Shown here: one piece after another, positions 43,964 to 53,989 of the stretch | Layout of the letters: every line of letters starts with the position of its first letter | Position numbering within the stretch: the first letter of the stretch is position 1 | From: Liolophura sinensis | Taxonomy: Eukaryota > Mollusca > Polyplacophora > Chitonida > Chitonidae | Direction: 5' to 3' | Assembly (NCBI RefSeq): GCF_032854445.1 | Contig: NC_088295.1 | Coordinates: 40,843,385 to 40,907,384 of the forward strand | DNA: 64,000 nucleotides | Program-made: the position numbers and the translations under genes | Notes under the pieces: model-generated | What the model saw: only the letters and a program-made list of their open reading frames with translations | Database searches by the model: none | What the model was told of the DNA's origin: nothing

Positions 43964-44644
43964 GTAATCTTTGTTAAATTCAGTGAGTTATCTTTTTGGT
44001 ACTGTATAGACATTGCCCTTTCCTGCGTACCTTGTTAATGGTAAACTGCAAAGGTTTTTGACCTGAAACTTAAAGTAATCAAAATAAAATATATGATTAT
44101 GATTGCATTAGATTTATCTGCTGTTTTGTATTGGTGTATAAAATAGGCAGCTTATACTTGGCCAGAAGTAACCTTCAAAAATATGGACATTTTATTATGG
44201 CTCAAAACACCATGGCTTGCTTCCCTTGGATGTAGGAACGTCGACATAAAAGTGGCCAAGGTTTGTTCATCTGGCTGTCTACAGCACAACAAAAGCATTT
44301 TCGTGAAAATTGAATGTGTTGCATTTCTCCTTTAAGGAAGTGTGAAGGTTACTCATCTATGTGGTCATCAATGTGGTGTGAAAACACTTCAAACAAAGCA
44401 TACTGGTATGTAACTTTACGAAGGACATTTAGATACATACAGTGTGCAAGAAGAAAAAGTGAATTACATTATTTTAGAAATGACAAGTGCTTTTAATTAA
44501 TTTTCAATTATTGAAGTTACAGGTTTTGCTATTCCATGGCTGTGGAATGAAAGTTTGATTTAGCCTGCATATTTTATGGAGTTTTGGGCGTGCTTTATTA
44601 GTTGTTCTTGATGGTTTGTACTGTAGTCTGGGTGGGCTTTGATA

Positions 44645-45070
44645 GTTGGATCCACACCTTCGTCAGACAACTGGATGGGCACGACTGATTGTTTCGCTGT
44701 TGTTTGCCTCATATGGAGAACTCAGTGGAAAAAAACAGCTGGACTGTGATCCATGCCTTCCTCAGACAACTGCATGGGCTTGGATTGTTTCGCTGTTGTT
44801 TGTCTCGTATGAAGAACTCAGTGGAAAAAAACAGCTGGACTGTGATCCATGCCTTCCTCAGACAACTGCATGGGCTTTGATTGTTTCGCTGTTGTTTGTC
44901 TCGTATGACAAACTTTATGGACAAAAACATCTGGACTGTGATCCATGTTTTCCTCACAGAACTGCATGGGCTTTGATTGTTTTGTTGTTGTTTGTCTTAT
45001 ATGAACAACTCAATGGACAGTAACAGTTAAACTGTGATTCATGCTTTCCTCAGACAACTGGATGGGCTTT
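44645..45070. repeat. 96-bp tandem repeat, about 4.4 copies
   Basis: GGACTGTGATCCATGCCTTC and its variants start at 44741, 44837, 44933 and about 45029, exactly 96 bases apart. A partial first copy begins near 44645. The unit length is divisible by three, so 32-residue periodic open frames appear on both strands (44646-45023 plus, 44709-44957 minus). I take these as repeat artefacts. Confidence 0.92.
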
Positions 45071-45786
45071 TAAAGTTTACATTAATACAAGCTTGGTGTA
45101 TTAAGCAGAGGCCTGGGTGAGTGCCATTTCTACAGTCCCACTGTCAAAGCCCACCCAGACTTGACACTGAGTGCAGTCACACTCTCAGAGATACTGGCCA
45201 AATGCAAATAGTCTGGGCTGTCTATAAAACATTAAGTTTTAAACAGTCACTGATTGAAGTATTTGAATTAAATATAATTCAAGTTCATATATTTAATCTT
45301 GATTGGAGGTTAAACAGGTTTGAATTTGATGTCTAATGAGTTGATGTATTGAAGAGTAACGTTTTGATGACGGTCGTAAAATCGTTGTTTAGCTTAATAA
45401 CACTCCATCTGTGGATTAAGTTTCCCTGGATGGTACCTCCTGGACCAGTCAGATTAATCGATTTCTCAATATTGTACACTAAACAATTCCAAAGCAGTGT
45501 TTTTAAGAGATTACTATTTACAACCGTTGGAACAATATGGTTTCAACTAAGCTCCCTACTCGACTGAAAGAATGCAGTGCATAACAGCTATATAAGCATA
45601 CTGATTACAATCCTAATGCCTTCTGCTGTATTTGTTCAAAATGCTTTTTTTCTTTTTCTTTTTCTGTTTTTTTTTTTTAACAGTCTTGCTCAGGTAAGAT
45701 TATTGTTCTTGAAGGAGGGTTAGTGCGTCCATTTTAAGTGATATTTAAGTTTTGTTTAGCCTGTGCTTTATATTGTGTTTAGCCAG

Positions 45787-46115
45787 AGTGGTTAGAGTGT
45801 CCGCCTCGAAGTCGGGAGGCAGGGATCAAGCCCGGGTCGGTGGATACCAAAGACTTTGAAAATGGTACTTTTTTGCATCCTCGCCTGGCGCTCAGCACTG
45901 AGAGCTTAGAGCCAGGAAACAGGATTGGTTAGCCCGGTGTCAATATAATGTGAGTGGGTTGGGTGTCACATTTGTTGTCTTCGACATTATAATTCATTGG
46001 CAGCAGTGCTGAAGACACAAGATATGTACTAACACCTATTCGCTTCTCGTCGTCATATGATTGAAATTGTTAAGAACGAAGTTAAATCCCAATCATTCAT
46101 TCATTCATTCATTCA
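45787..46115 (+). mobile_element. SINE family B with 13-bp target-site duplication
   Basis: The tRNA head GTGGTTAGAGTGTCCGCC and GGGATCAAGCCCGGG (A and B box) is followed by ATACCAAAGACTTTGAAAA, GGCGCTCAGCACTGAG and CCCGGTGTCAATATAATGTG, and ends in (ATTC)n. TGTGTTTAGCCAG occurs at both borders (45774-45786 and 46116-46128). Related to 4040-4374. Confidence 0.93.
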
Positions 46116-46190
46116 TGTGTTTAGCCAGTGCTTTATGTTGTGTTTGAAGTGGTCCAGCTTGAATGTGGTGTTCACAAAGTTATAAGCGGT

Positions 46191-47476
46191 ATTATTATCT
46201 TTACTACGTAGAACTGTGTGGCTTGCTGTAGGCTACATGATTAGACCTTATCTCCACCTCCTATGCTTATGTCAAATAGTAATGAATTCGAATGAGCACT
46301 GGTCAAGCCGAGTCTAAACTTAACATTTTAGAAATTAATATTTTTTGTGCTGTCACTACCGGTAATCGTTTTTGTCAACAGGATAACGCACAAACAAAAT
46401 TTTGCGTATATATATATCCTAGAATAGCCTTAAAATATGCAAACATTTTTATTCCTTATGCGTTTATTTTGTTAAAAGTAAAATGTACTTTTTTCATCTT
46501 CTCGAAAGGAACTAGAGGACATCGGGTGGGAAGGGGATGCACATGTATAAAGTACCTGTACAGATCCCCAGTCAAAATGACCGGTGAAATTTGTTTATGA
46601 ACACTAACACGTCGTATGGTATACGGTTTATCGTGCACGAACATTCAGGGGTGACTTTGTGTGCACTTCATGTTTACATGGATAGGATCTGTGGTAGTAC
46701 AAAACCCTCTCTCTGCCAGACAGCTATTCATATTTGCACACATGAGAGATTCTAGACTGTTTATTTGGCAGCATAAATGCGCCAGGGTCCTATAGGGAAG
46801 TATAATACTGGCTGTCCCCAAACAATCCGACTTTCTTCATCAATGGACGAAAAAAAAAAGATAGCTATCGACTTTAGTCAGGGTACAAGCACAAGCTGCA
46901 TACAACCTTCCCCAGATGAGCACGTCACCCCCAAAAGTATGCGGCTAATACAAAATACAAAACTCACCTCCATCCTGTATTCATCATGTTTACGGCGTTT
47001 GCCCTTTCATGGATTTACTGGCTTTCCGTCCATGTCTGTTCGTCCATATATTGTCAATATAAACCATGCCATATATACCCCCACGTGCAAAACAAGCAGC
47101 TCTGATCAACATTCAACATTTGCAATACATGCTGCAGTAAAATGCATTTATGTGTACTTTAATGTGAGCTATCTAACTGTTCCATTACTCATTCATGCTT
47201 ATTTAGTCGTTGACAAAACTAAATGTTGGTGCAACACCATAAAATACAGCACATAGGTCCCACACGACATAATTTGTGCGTTATCCTGTTGACAAAAACG
47301 ATTACCGGTAGTGACAGCACAAAAAATATTAATTTCTAAAATGTTAAGTTTAGACTCGGCTTGACCAGTGCTCATTCGAATTCATTACTATTTGACATAA
47401 GCATAGGAGGTGGAGATAAGGTCTAATCATGTAGCCTACAGCAAGCCACACAGTTCTACGTAGTAAACATAATAAT
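46191..47476. mobile_element. Element bounded by 204-bp inverted repeats
   Basis: The left arm 46191-46394 and right arm 47273-47476 are reverse complements over their whole 204 bases, with only one mismatch noticed, near the outer ends. The 878-bp centre is AT-rich and has no recognisable transposase. The 159-codon frame at 46777-47256 has no family resemblance. No direct duplication at the outer borders is evident. It may be a long-TIR non-autonomous DNA transposon. Confidence 0.9.
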
Positions 47477-47511
47477 TATGTGAAGAGTATAGTTTTTAGT
47501 GTCACAAAATT

Positions 47512-47706
47512 ACCCAGGAATCTCTTAATCCAAGGGCCAGACCTGAAAGCCTTTCTCACTGATCGTACGTGCATAGGAAGGTCTCCTGTGCAGCAACAAT
47601 CGGATGGTCGTGGGTTTCAACCAGGGTCTGTTTGGTTCCCTCTTACTATAATGCTTGTTGCCGTCGCAAAAGCGAAAATAGTCTGGAGTACGGCAAAAAA
47701 ACAAAC
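47512..47706 (+). mobile_element. SINE family A, diverged
   Basis: ACCCAGGAATCTCT, GATCGTACGTGCATAGGAAG, GATGGTCGTGGGTTTC, CTATAATGCTTGTTGCCGTCG and GGAGTACGGCAAAAAAAC follow the family A order with many changes. Starts 35 bases after the right arm of the inverted-repeat element. Confidence 0.75.
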
Positions 47707-48051
47707 TTGAATATAACATGATGAGTACAGAAGAAAATTCAACTTGCCATAATAGCAGGTTGGCTCCGAAGTTCCTTATAGCTAATATATGTGTTTATAT
47801 ATATATGTACACGATCTTATATACAACAGGTGTTTCTCATCCAGTCATAACATCCAGACAAAATGTCAACAGTGGCGTTAGGCCACAACCATTCATTTCT
47901 GTCATATACCATTATACCATGTCGATTTCCGCTCAAAAAATCAGCATTTTAATACTTAAATATTCTATATAATCATAAACTTAAGATCGTCAAACTGCAC
48001 TTCTTCAGATTTAATTTGGTATCAAAATATGTTTTATTTATATTTTATTAG

Positions 48052-48641
48052 TCCCGCTGGGGATGATGGATTCATGGAGTTCATCAGTGCTCTTTCAGAG
48101 TTGCTTTGGTTATGAAATATGTTGTGTTGAGAACTATTCAGTGGATCGTACTGGAATTGGCGTGTGTAACAATCAAATATGTACTGTGATCAACAGCCGC
48201 TGGTGATGATGGCTTCATCGAGATCGTCAGTATGTGCTTCTTCAGAGTTGCTTTGGTTATGAAATATGTTGTGTTGAGAACTATTCAGTGGATCGTACTG
48301 GAATTGGCGTGTGTAACAATCAAATATGTACTGTGATCAACAGCCGCTGGTGATGATGGCTTCATCGAGATCGTCAGTATGTGCTTCTTCAGAGTTGCTT
48401 TGGTTATGAAATATGTTGTGTTGAGAACTATTCAGTGGATCGTACTGGAATTGGCGTGTGTAACAATCAAATATGTACTGTGATCATCAGCCGCTGGTGA
48501 TGATGGCTTTATCGAGATCGTCAGTATGTGCTTCTTCCGAGTTGCTTTGGTTATGAAATATGTTGTGTTCATAACTATTCAGTGGATCGTACTGGAATTG
48601 GCGTGGGTAACAATCAAATATGTACTGTGATCACCAGCCGG
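48052..48641. repeat. 147-bp tandem repeat (satellite), four copies
   Basis: TTGCTTTGGTTATGAAATAT recurs at 48101, 48248, 48395 and 48542, exactly 147 bases apart. Copies 2 and 3 look almost identical; the first and last are somewhat diverged at the outer edges. No coding potential of its own (the frame at 48528-48821 starts in the last copy). Confidence 0.95.
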
Positions 48642-49649
48642 GGTCGAAAATGTATACGACGTATATCTATATTATACAGTACACAAGTGAAAGGTCCTGC
48701 GATGTCAACAGCAAGCTCAAAAAACCCCAAATCGCTGACTGAATTCTTTTTGAAGGAATTTGGCTCCATATTGTTTTCGTACTCGTTCCTTCCTTCTTCG
48801 ACTTTTCCCCCATCTACATAGACCTCTCCACCATTATGAATTCATCCAAAGTACCGGGTACTGCAAGCCTTATTAAGAAGCTAATCAACGTATATGCTAT
48901 ACATTAAATATCTAATTATATAAATTTTTATGAGTTTTATTGCAAAACACGCATACAAAATGGCTCTTCAAAAGCGTTTTCAAACAACAGGCCCTATCTG
49001 CCTAACATATTTAACTCATGTGATTATCCTCCCAAATACGTGAGTACACCTGTATGAGAGGTGTCCCATAGCATATTCTGGTTCCACGCACTAAAGGAGC
49101 TGACATCCAGTATGTGCCAGTAAGACATGTTATAGTCCGGAGCACCGAGGCGTGGTTTTTGTGTGTGATCTGTATCTATATTATCGCGTTATTTTGAATG
49201 ACACGATATATTAACTGAAGCATACCACACACCCTTAGCACCTTGGTTTCTCTTCTCTGTCAGTCTGCATTCTTCGTTCATTCTTACACCTACAAAATGA
49301 TCAGTTAACCAAAATCACAGCATAAAGCAAATAAATGAGAACAAGGGGAATCTTGGGGGTAACTTGTGATTTCAAACATTGAACACGGCTGGAAAACGTA
49401 GATAAATAACCATGAAGCTGTGAATATATTCCCGCAAGGCGACAGACATCTTAGACATCCCTATTCCACAACACAAATACTGTATGACTAGATAGGAGCC
49501 TCACCATTAACATTCCATGTACAGTACATGCGTAATAAACTGTAAGAGAAACTTATTTGCACGGAGTAATGATTAATGCGATTTGACATTATCAGCGTCT
49601 CTAGATTTTCTCCAATACCCAGATCCAATCTGTCTTATGCACATTATTT

Positions 49650-49698
49650 ATATATTTGATTAATGTTTTACGCCGTACTCAAGAATATTCCGTAGTAA
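49650..49698 (-). mobile_element. SINE family A 3' fragment
   Basis: TATTTGATTAATGTTTTACG, then CCGTACTCAAGAATATTCCG, is the inverted family A tail. Confidence 0.65.
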
Positions 49699-49719
49699 AG
49701 CACATTATGGCCACTGCCC

Positions 49720-50490
49720 ATACAGATCATCTAGTATGTCCAGTTAATATTCACATCAACTAGTATGTTCAATGCCCAGATCTAGCATATCCAATACTCA
49801 GATCCTTCACGACCAATGCCCGAATCCAGCATGCTCAATGTCCAGTGCCATTATGTCTATTGCCAAAATCCTGTACTTTTATTGATTTCATTGGTGTTTT
49901 TGCGTCATACTGAAGATTATTTCACTTATACCAGCTCCAGTACGCCCAGTGTCGTGATTCATTACATCTAATGCCATAATACCCAGTTATCCGTTGGCCA
50001 GATTCAGTTTTTCTAATGCAATGTCCAGATCCAGGGTGTCCAGTATCAACATAAAGTATGTTCAATACCCAGATCCAGTATGTCCAATGTCCAGGTTGGG
50101 TGTGTCCATTGCCCAGATCCAGTATGTCTAACATCTAGATCCAGTACATCTAAAGTTCAGATCCAGTATGACCATTGCACAACATGTCCAATGCCCAGAA
50201 CCAGTATCATCCAATGCCCAGATCAAGTATGTCTAATGTTCAGATCCAGTACGTCCATTGTCCTGATCTAGTATAACCCATGTTCAGATCCAGTATGCCC
50301 AATCCCCAGATCCAGTTTGCCCAACGCCCAGATCCAACATGCCTAATGCCCACATCCAGTATCGTCCAATACGAAGATCCAGTATCTCCAATGTCTAGAT
50401 ACGGTGTCCAGTGTGTAGAACCAGCATATTCAATGCCTAGATCCAGTACCATCCAACGTCCAAGTATTTCCAATAAGCAGATAGAGTATG
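49720..50490. repeat. Degenerate minisatellite, about 20-24-bp unit
   Basis: More than twenty imperfect repeats of CCAGATCCAGTATGTCCAAT and TGC with unit length drifting between roughly 18 and 26 bases, interrupted by a SINE fragment at 49880-49933. Periodic frames on both strands (e.g. 50280-50498 plus, 50240-50473 minus) are by-products. Confidence 0.88.
49880..49933 (-). mobile_element. SINE family A fragment inside the minisatellite
   Basis: TATTGATTTCATTGGTGTTT, CATACTGAAGATTATTTCAC and TTATACCA match the inverted family A 3' end with changes. Confidence 0.55.
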
Positions 50491-50499
50491 AGCAATGAC

Positions 50500-52024
50500 A
50501 GCTTTTGTATCAGTGATGGGCTATGGCTGTCCTGATAGAAAGAACAGAACCCCATTGGAGCAATCTGCTCAAACTTTTAAGTAAGTTTTCTAATCGATAT
50601 ATCATGTACATGTTCTGCAACACAGCCTAAGCTCTACTTGGGAAGAGTGACATTCGGATTAACTTTGACAATTTTTTTTAAAAGTTTATTTCTGGTGCCC
50701 GTGCTCAAGCAATACACCTAATTGCTTTGCATGTTTTAGTAAATTTAATTGAGCGTATCATTGATATATAACCTATACAACCTTTTCATGCACGAAAACG
50801 CATATATCAACATGACCCACATGCCATATAATGTTTTTATACGAGGGCAGGTACGTACATACTTTTACACAATCCAACATGGAAAGTGTAAAGCATGCAT
50901 GCATGTACCGCCCGATGATTCTGTGTACGTAGCCGCAAACACAAGTTTGAGATTGTGTCCTTTCCAAATAATGCATACAGGACATTCGATTGTTTTAATG
51001 TCTAACAAATGTGCTTAGTTTTGGAGAATTTTCCAACACGACGCATCTATATAGTCAAGCGGAGAAAAATATATCGCTGAAACAAGATCCAGTGTGTTTT
51101 GAGTGCTGATAAGATATTACCTTTGACAAGCTAAAAGATTACAAAAATATTTTGTTTTGACATATGAGATAAGGCGACAGTTATCCCCCGCATCCATCCT
51201 TTCCTCCACCCATAAAACTGACGGTCATCGTGTGATTAAAAAATTCTTGAGAGTAGCATTAAATTACATTAATCAAATAAGGCTGAAATAAACCATTTCA
51301 TATTTCCACTGACCGCATGGTTACAATATATACACCATGCATGCACTACAATAAATTTCCAAACGTTCTTATTCCACTGTATTATAACACATCGGCTAAA
51401 CTTTGCCTGCTTTATCGGTTTGTATAAACATTTGGAGCGACCAATATAAACATTTTGAGTTTGAAAGTATATTCTTCCGGCAGCAGTCATAACCCACATA
51501 TAGGCCTACATGTATGTAAGTTATAGTCAGAGCTGGGCTTTTTAGCTTGCGTACAGAGCAAACATTTTGGGGGGGTTATCATTCTCCGACGCGACATCGT
51601 CTTGAAAATAACATAAATAATGCATGCCTCGAGCCTACTATTCGTACACTGGGCCTTGCTGGCATAAATTAGCGAGTGCAAGCATGTGTGTACAGTCTGA
51701 CGTTCTTTGAAAAATCCACTCGTTTTCTAAATAAATACGTAAGTAACACTCAAGTGTACCGATATTTTAAACGCCAGTTAAATGATATTGGCTAAACTAA
51801 TTTAGAATCAGCCTAACCGCATGCCTACGCGGGTTTTTGCATGCCTAGATGAATACAAACATACTCTTTCCATTGCTGATTGTGGAATCTGGTCATTGCA
51901 GTTACTCGTTCACTAAGAGGATAAGGTATATCCTCACATGTATACGTTGACCTTATGAAGACAACACGCGCACCTGCTAATCTACATACATGTCCATGCT
52001 GGTTTCTGCTTTCAGATTATCTCC
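50500..52024. other. Intergenic, nothing recognised
   Basis: Mixed AT-rich sequence without coding or repeat structure apart from a faint plus-strand trace of the family A tail near 51232-51280 (AAATTCTTGAGAGTAGC, then TTAATCAAATAA). Confidence 0.35.
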
Positions 52025-52037
52025 CCTTGAATACTTA

Positions 52038-52211
52038 TTTATTTATTTATTTGATTGGTGTTTTACGCCGTACTCAAGAATATTTCACTTATACGACGGC
52101 GGCCAGCATTATGGTGGGTGGAAACCGGGCACATCCCGGGGGAAACCCACGGCCATCCGCATGTTGCTGGCAGACCTTCCCACGTACGGCCGGAGATGAA
52201 GCCAGCATGAG
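52038..52211 (-). mobile_element. SINE family A, 5'-truncated, with 13-bp target-site duplication
   Basis: TTTATTTATTTA, GATTGGTGTTTTACGCCG, CATTATGGTGGGTGGAAACC and CCCACGTACGGCCGG are the inverted family A sequence. CCTTGAATACTTA is found on both sides (52025-52037 and 52212-52224). Confidence 0.9.
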
Positions 52212-53396
52212 CCTTGAATACTTAAGTTTTGATCATACATGCGTGAAAGTTGTTGGGATATAGTATATAACATGCTGTAATATACAGCATGTTATTAGAA
52301 CTCCATGTATCCAAGAATAGAAAACCTTCAAGAGAAACAATGCATAGAAACAAAATATAATTATATTTCTTTTTCACCTGCAATGTGCATGGTTCTTTCA
52401 AAACAATTACAGCAGCTGGAGAATCAGAACAAAATAATTATCCTCAAACATATAGACCTATATACGCGAACACAAAACACATATGTACAAGTCTATATAA
52501 AGTCGATTCGAAAAATGGTGTTAAATTGTTTAATTTTTCTTCACTTAAACACTTTCAAAACAGACAAATACATTTGCTGCAAGTACTCCAGGTCAAAATC
52601 ACAAAGCACCTGGGTTCTGCATGGTTATAAAACAACCCGAGGCTGGAACTGAAACTGTTATAGGACATCATATAAAAGCGAACTTTTAGTGCCAAGCAAT
52701 AAACTGGGATTTATGCATATCTTTGTAATAGTAATTAGGCAGCAAATATTTATAAATTTTAATTAATGAATATTTATGAATTTTAATATTTAATTTAAAT
52801 TTAGAATCCAGATGTATACATAAGCATCCCATTTGTAATCTTTTAAATAGATATCTATACCTACACAACGTCTGTTGTCTATTTGACACGTATGTTGAAT
52901 TATACCCTGATAGATCGATTGATTGATTAAGTGCTATGATGGATTTTTGCCGCATTCATTTCATGTTTCATTTTGTGATGGCATGAATGACTAGCACATT
53001 GCTATGTATATTTTCTTGTCGAATAATTGAGTATATATATATGTATATATATAGCTGGTGGTTATGCTTCATAATTGATTGATAGATATATTTGTACATG
53101 ATTAAGCATTTATTGATATTGATTACGATTCGATATTTTTCGATGCATTACATACCTAGCCAGCTGATTTATTTATCGCCATGATTAATTGATGAATCCA
53201 TTATTGCAATAACTCATTCTGAGCAATGCATGACTCGTGCGACGAGATATCTGCATATACATGCATGGTGTCAAACTGATGACGTAATAGGCCTTTATAA
53301 ATATGCACGTCTTTCATAGTAATATGTAGGCTATAAAGGACACTTCCCTGAAAACAACATGTATAAAGTATTGCATGGTTTAGTTCATACATACCC

Positions 53397-53589
53397 TAAT
53401 TCCTCAACCTTTTTGCACATGAAAGAGAAACTTATGCACATTTTTGATTTGAAGACAAAAATAATTTTTTTGGATTAGCCAGTTTCAGGGCTTCACAACA
53501 AGTATAATTTGAATAGTGAACACAGAATAATACCTTCATAATACAGTTGGATACACAACTTGCAAGGATGCGAAAAGGTTGAAAAATTA
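53397..53589. mobile_element. MITE with TAATTCCTCAACC TIR, copy 2
   Basis: The left TAATTCCTCAACCTTTTTGCA and right end GCGAAAAGGTTGAAAAATTA are clear inverted repeats, the best preserved TIR pair of the three copies. The core has CAGTTTCAGGGCTTCACAAC. It ends about 16 bases before the 60-bp satellite. Confidence 0.82.
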
Positions 53590-53604
53590 CAGTAGTTTAT
53601 TGCA

Positions 53605-53985
53605 ATCCCATGCAGCAGAAAAATGGATGAGATGATACCCTATAAGCAGTCACACGACATGGCAATCCCATGCAACAGAAAAATGGTAGAGATGATACCC
53701 CATAACCAGTCACACAACATGGCAATCCCATGCAGCAGAAAAATGGAAGAGATGATACCCTATAACCAGTCACACGGCATGGCAATCCCATGCAGTAGAA
53801 AAATGGAAGAGATGATACACTATAACCAATCACACGACATGGCAATCCCATGCAGCAGAAAAATGGAAGAGATGATACCCCATAACCAGTCACACGACAT
53901 GGCAATCCCATGCAGCAAAAAAAATGGAAGAGATGATACCCTATAACCAGTTACACGGCACTGCAATCCCATGCAGCAGAAAAAC
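53605..53985. repeat. 60-bp tandem repeat, about 6.3 copies
   Basis: GCAATCCCATGCAGCAGAAA then AATGG(A/T)(A/G)GAGATGATACCC, TATAACCAGTCACACGACAT repeat at 60-bp spacing. The last copy has a 1-base insertion in the A run. The unit is divisible by three and lacks stops in several frames, so 20-residue periodic ORFs run on both strands (53623-53946 plus, 53597-53911 minus). No splice or start context supports expression. Confidence 0.95.
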
Positions 53986-53989
53986 AACC

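Larger units (their letters stand above)
39102..44100 (+). other. RAB11FIP3/4: Probable 3'UTR and downstream flank of Rab11-FIP
   Basis: No coding exon was seen after the stop at 39099-39101. Canonical AATAAA motifs suitable as poly(A) signals occur at 41007-41012, 42791-42796, 42825-42830 and 43958-43963. Which is used cannot be told from sequence. Apart from a SINE in a tandem repeat (40229-40790) the stretch is free of recognisable mobile elements, which would fit a long 3'UTR. ORFs here (e.g. 43010-43321) lack splice context and protein-like composition. Confidence 0.5.

Noticed and set aside
44646-45023. 125-codon ORF with 32-residue repeats
   Set aside because: Follows directly from the 96-bp tandem repeat; the opposite strand is equally open and there is no splice or promoter context.
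45787-45860. Possible tRNA gene
   Set aside because: A and B boxes are present but the acceptor stem does not pair, and the sequence continues into a SINE body with a target-site duplication.
46777-47256. 159-codon ORF in the centre of the inverted-repeat element
   Set aside because: The longest ORF in the window, but it shows no transposase motif (no DDE/DDD spacing, no zinc-binding residues) and low-complexity composition.
44645-50490. CRISPR array
   Set aside because: Tandem repeats are contiguous without unique spacers, and the DNA is eukaryotic.
53597-53946. Overlapping 104- and 107-codon ORFs on opposite strands
   Set aside because: Both are produced by the 60-bp tandem repeat; strict periodicity and double-strand openness argue against a gene.
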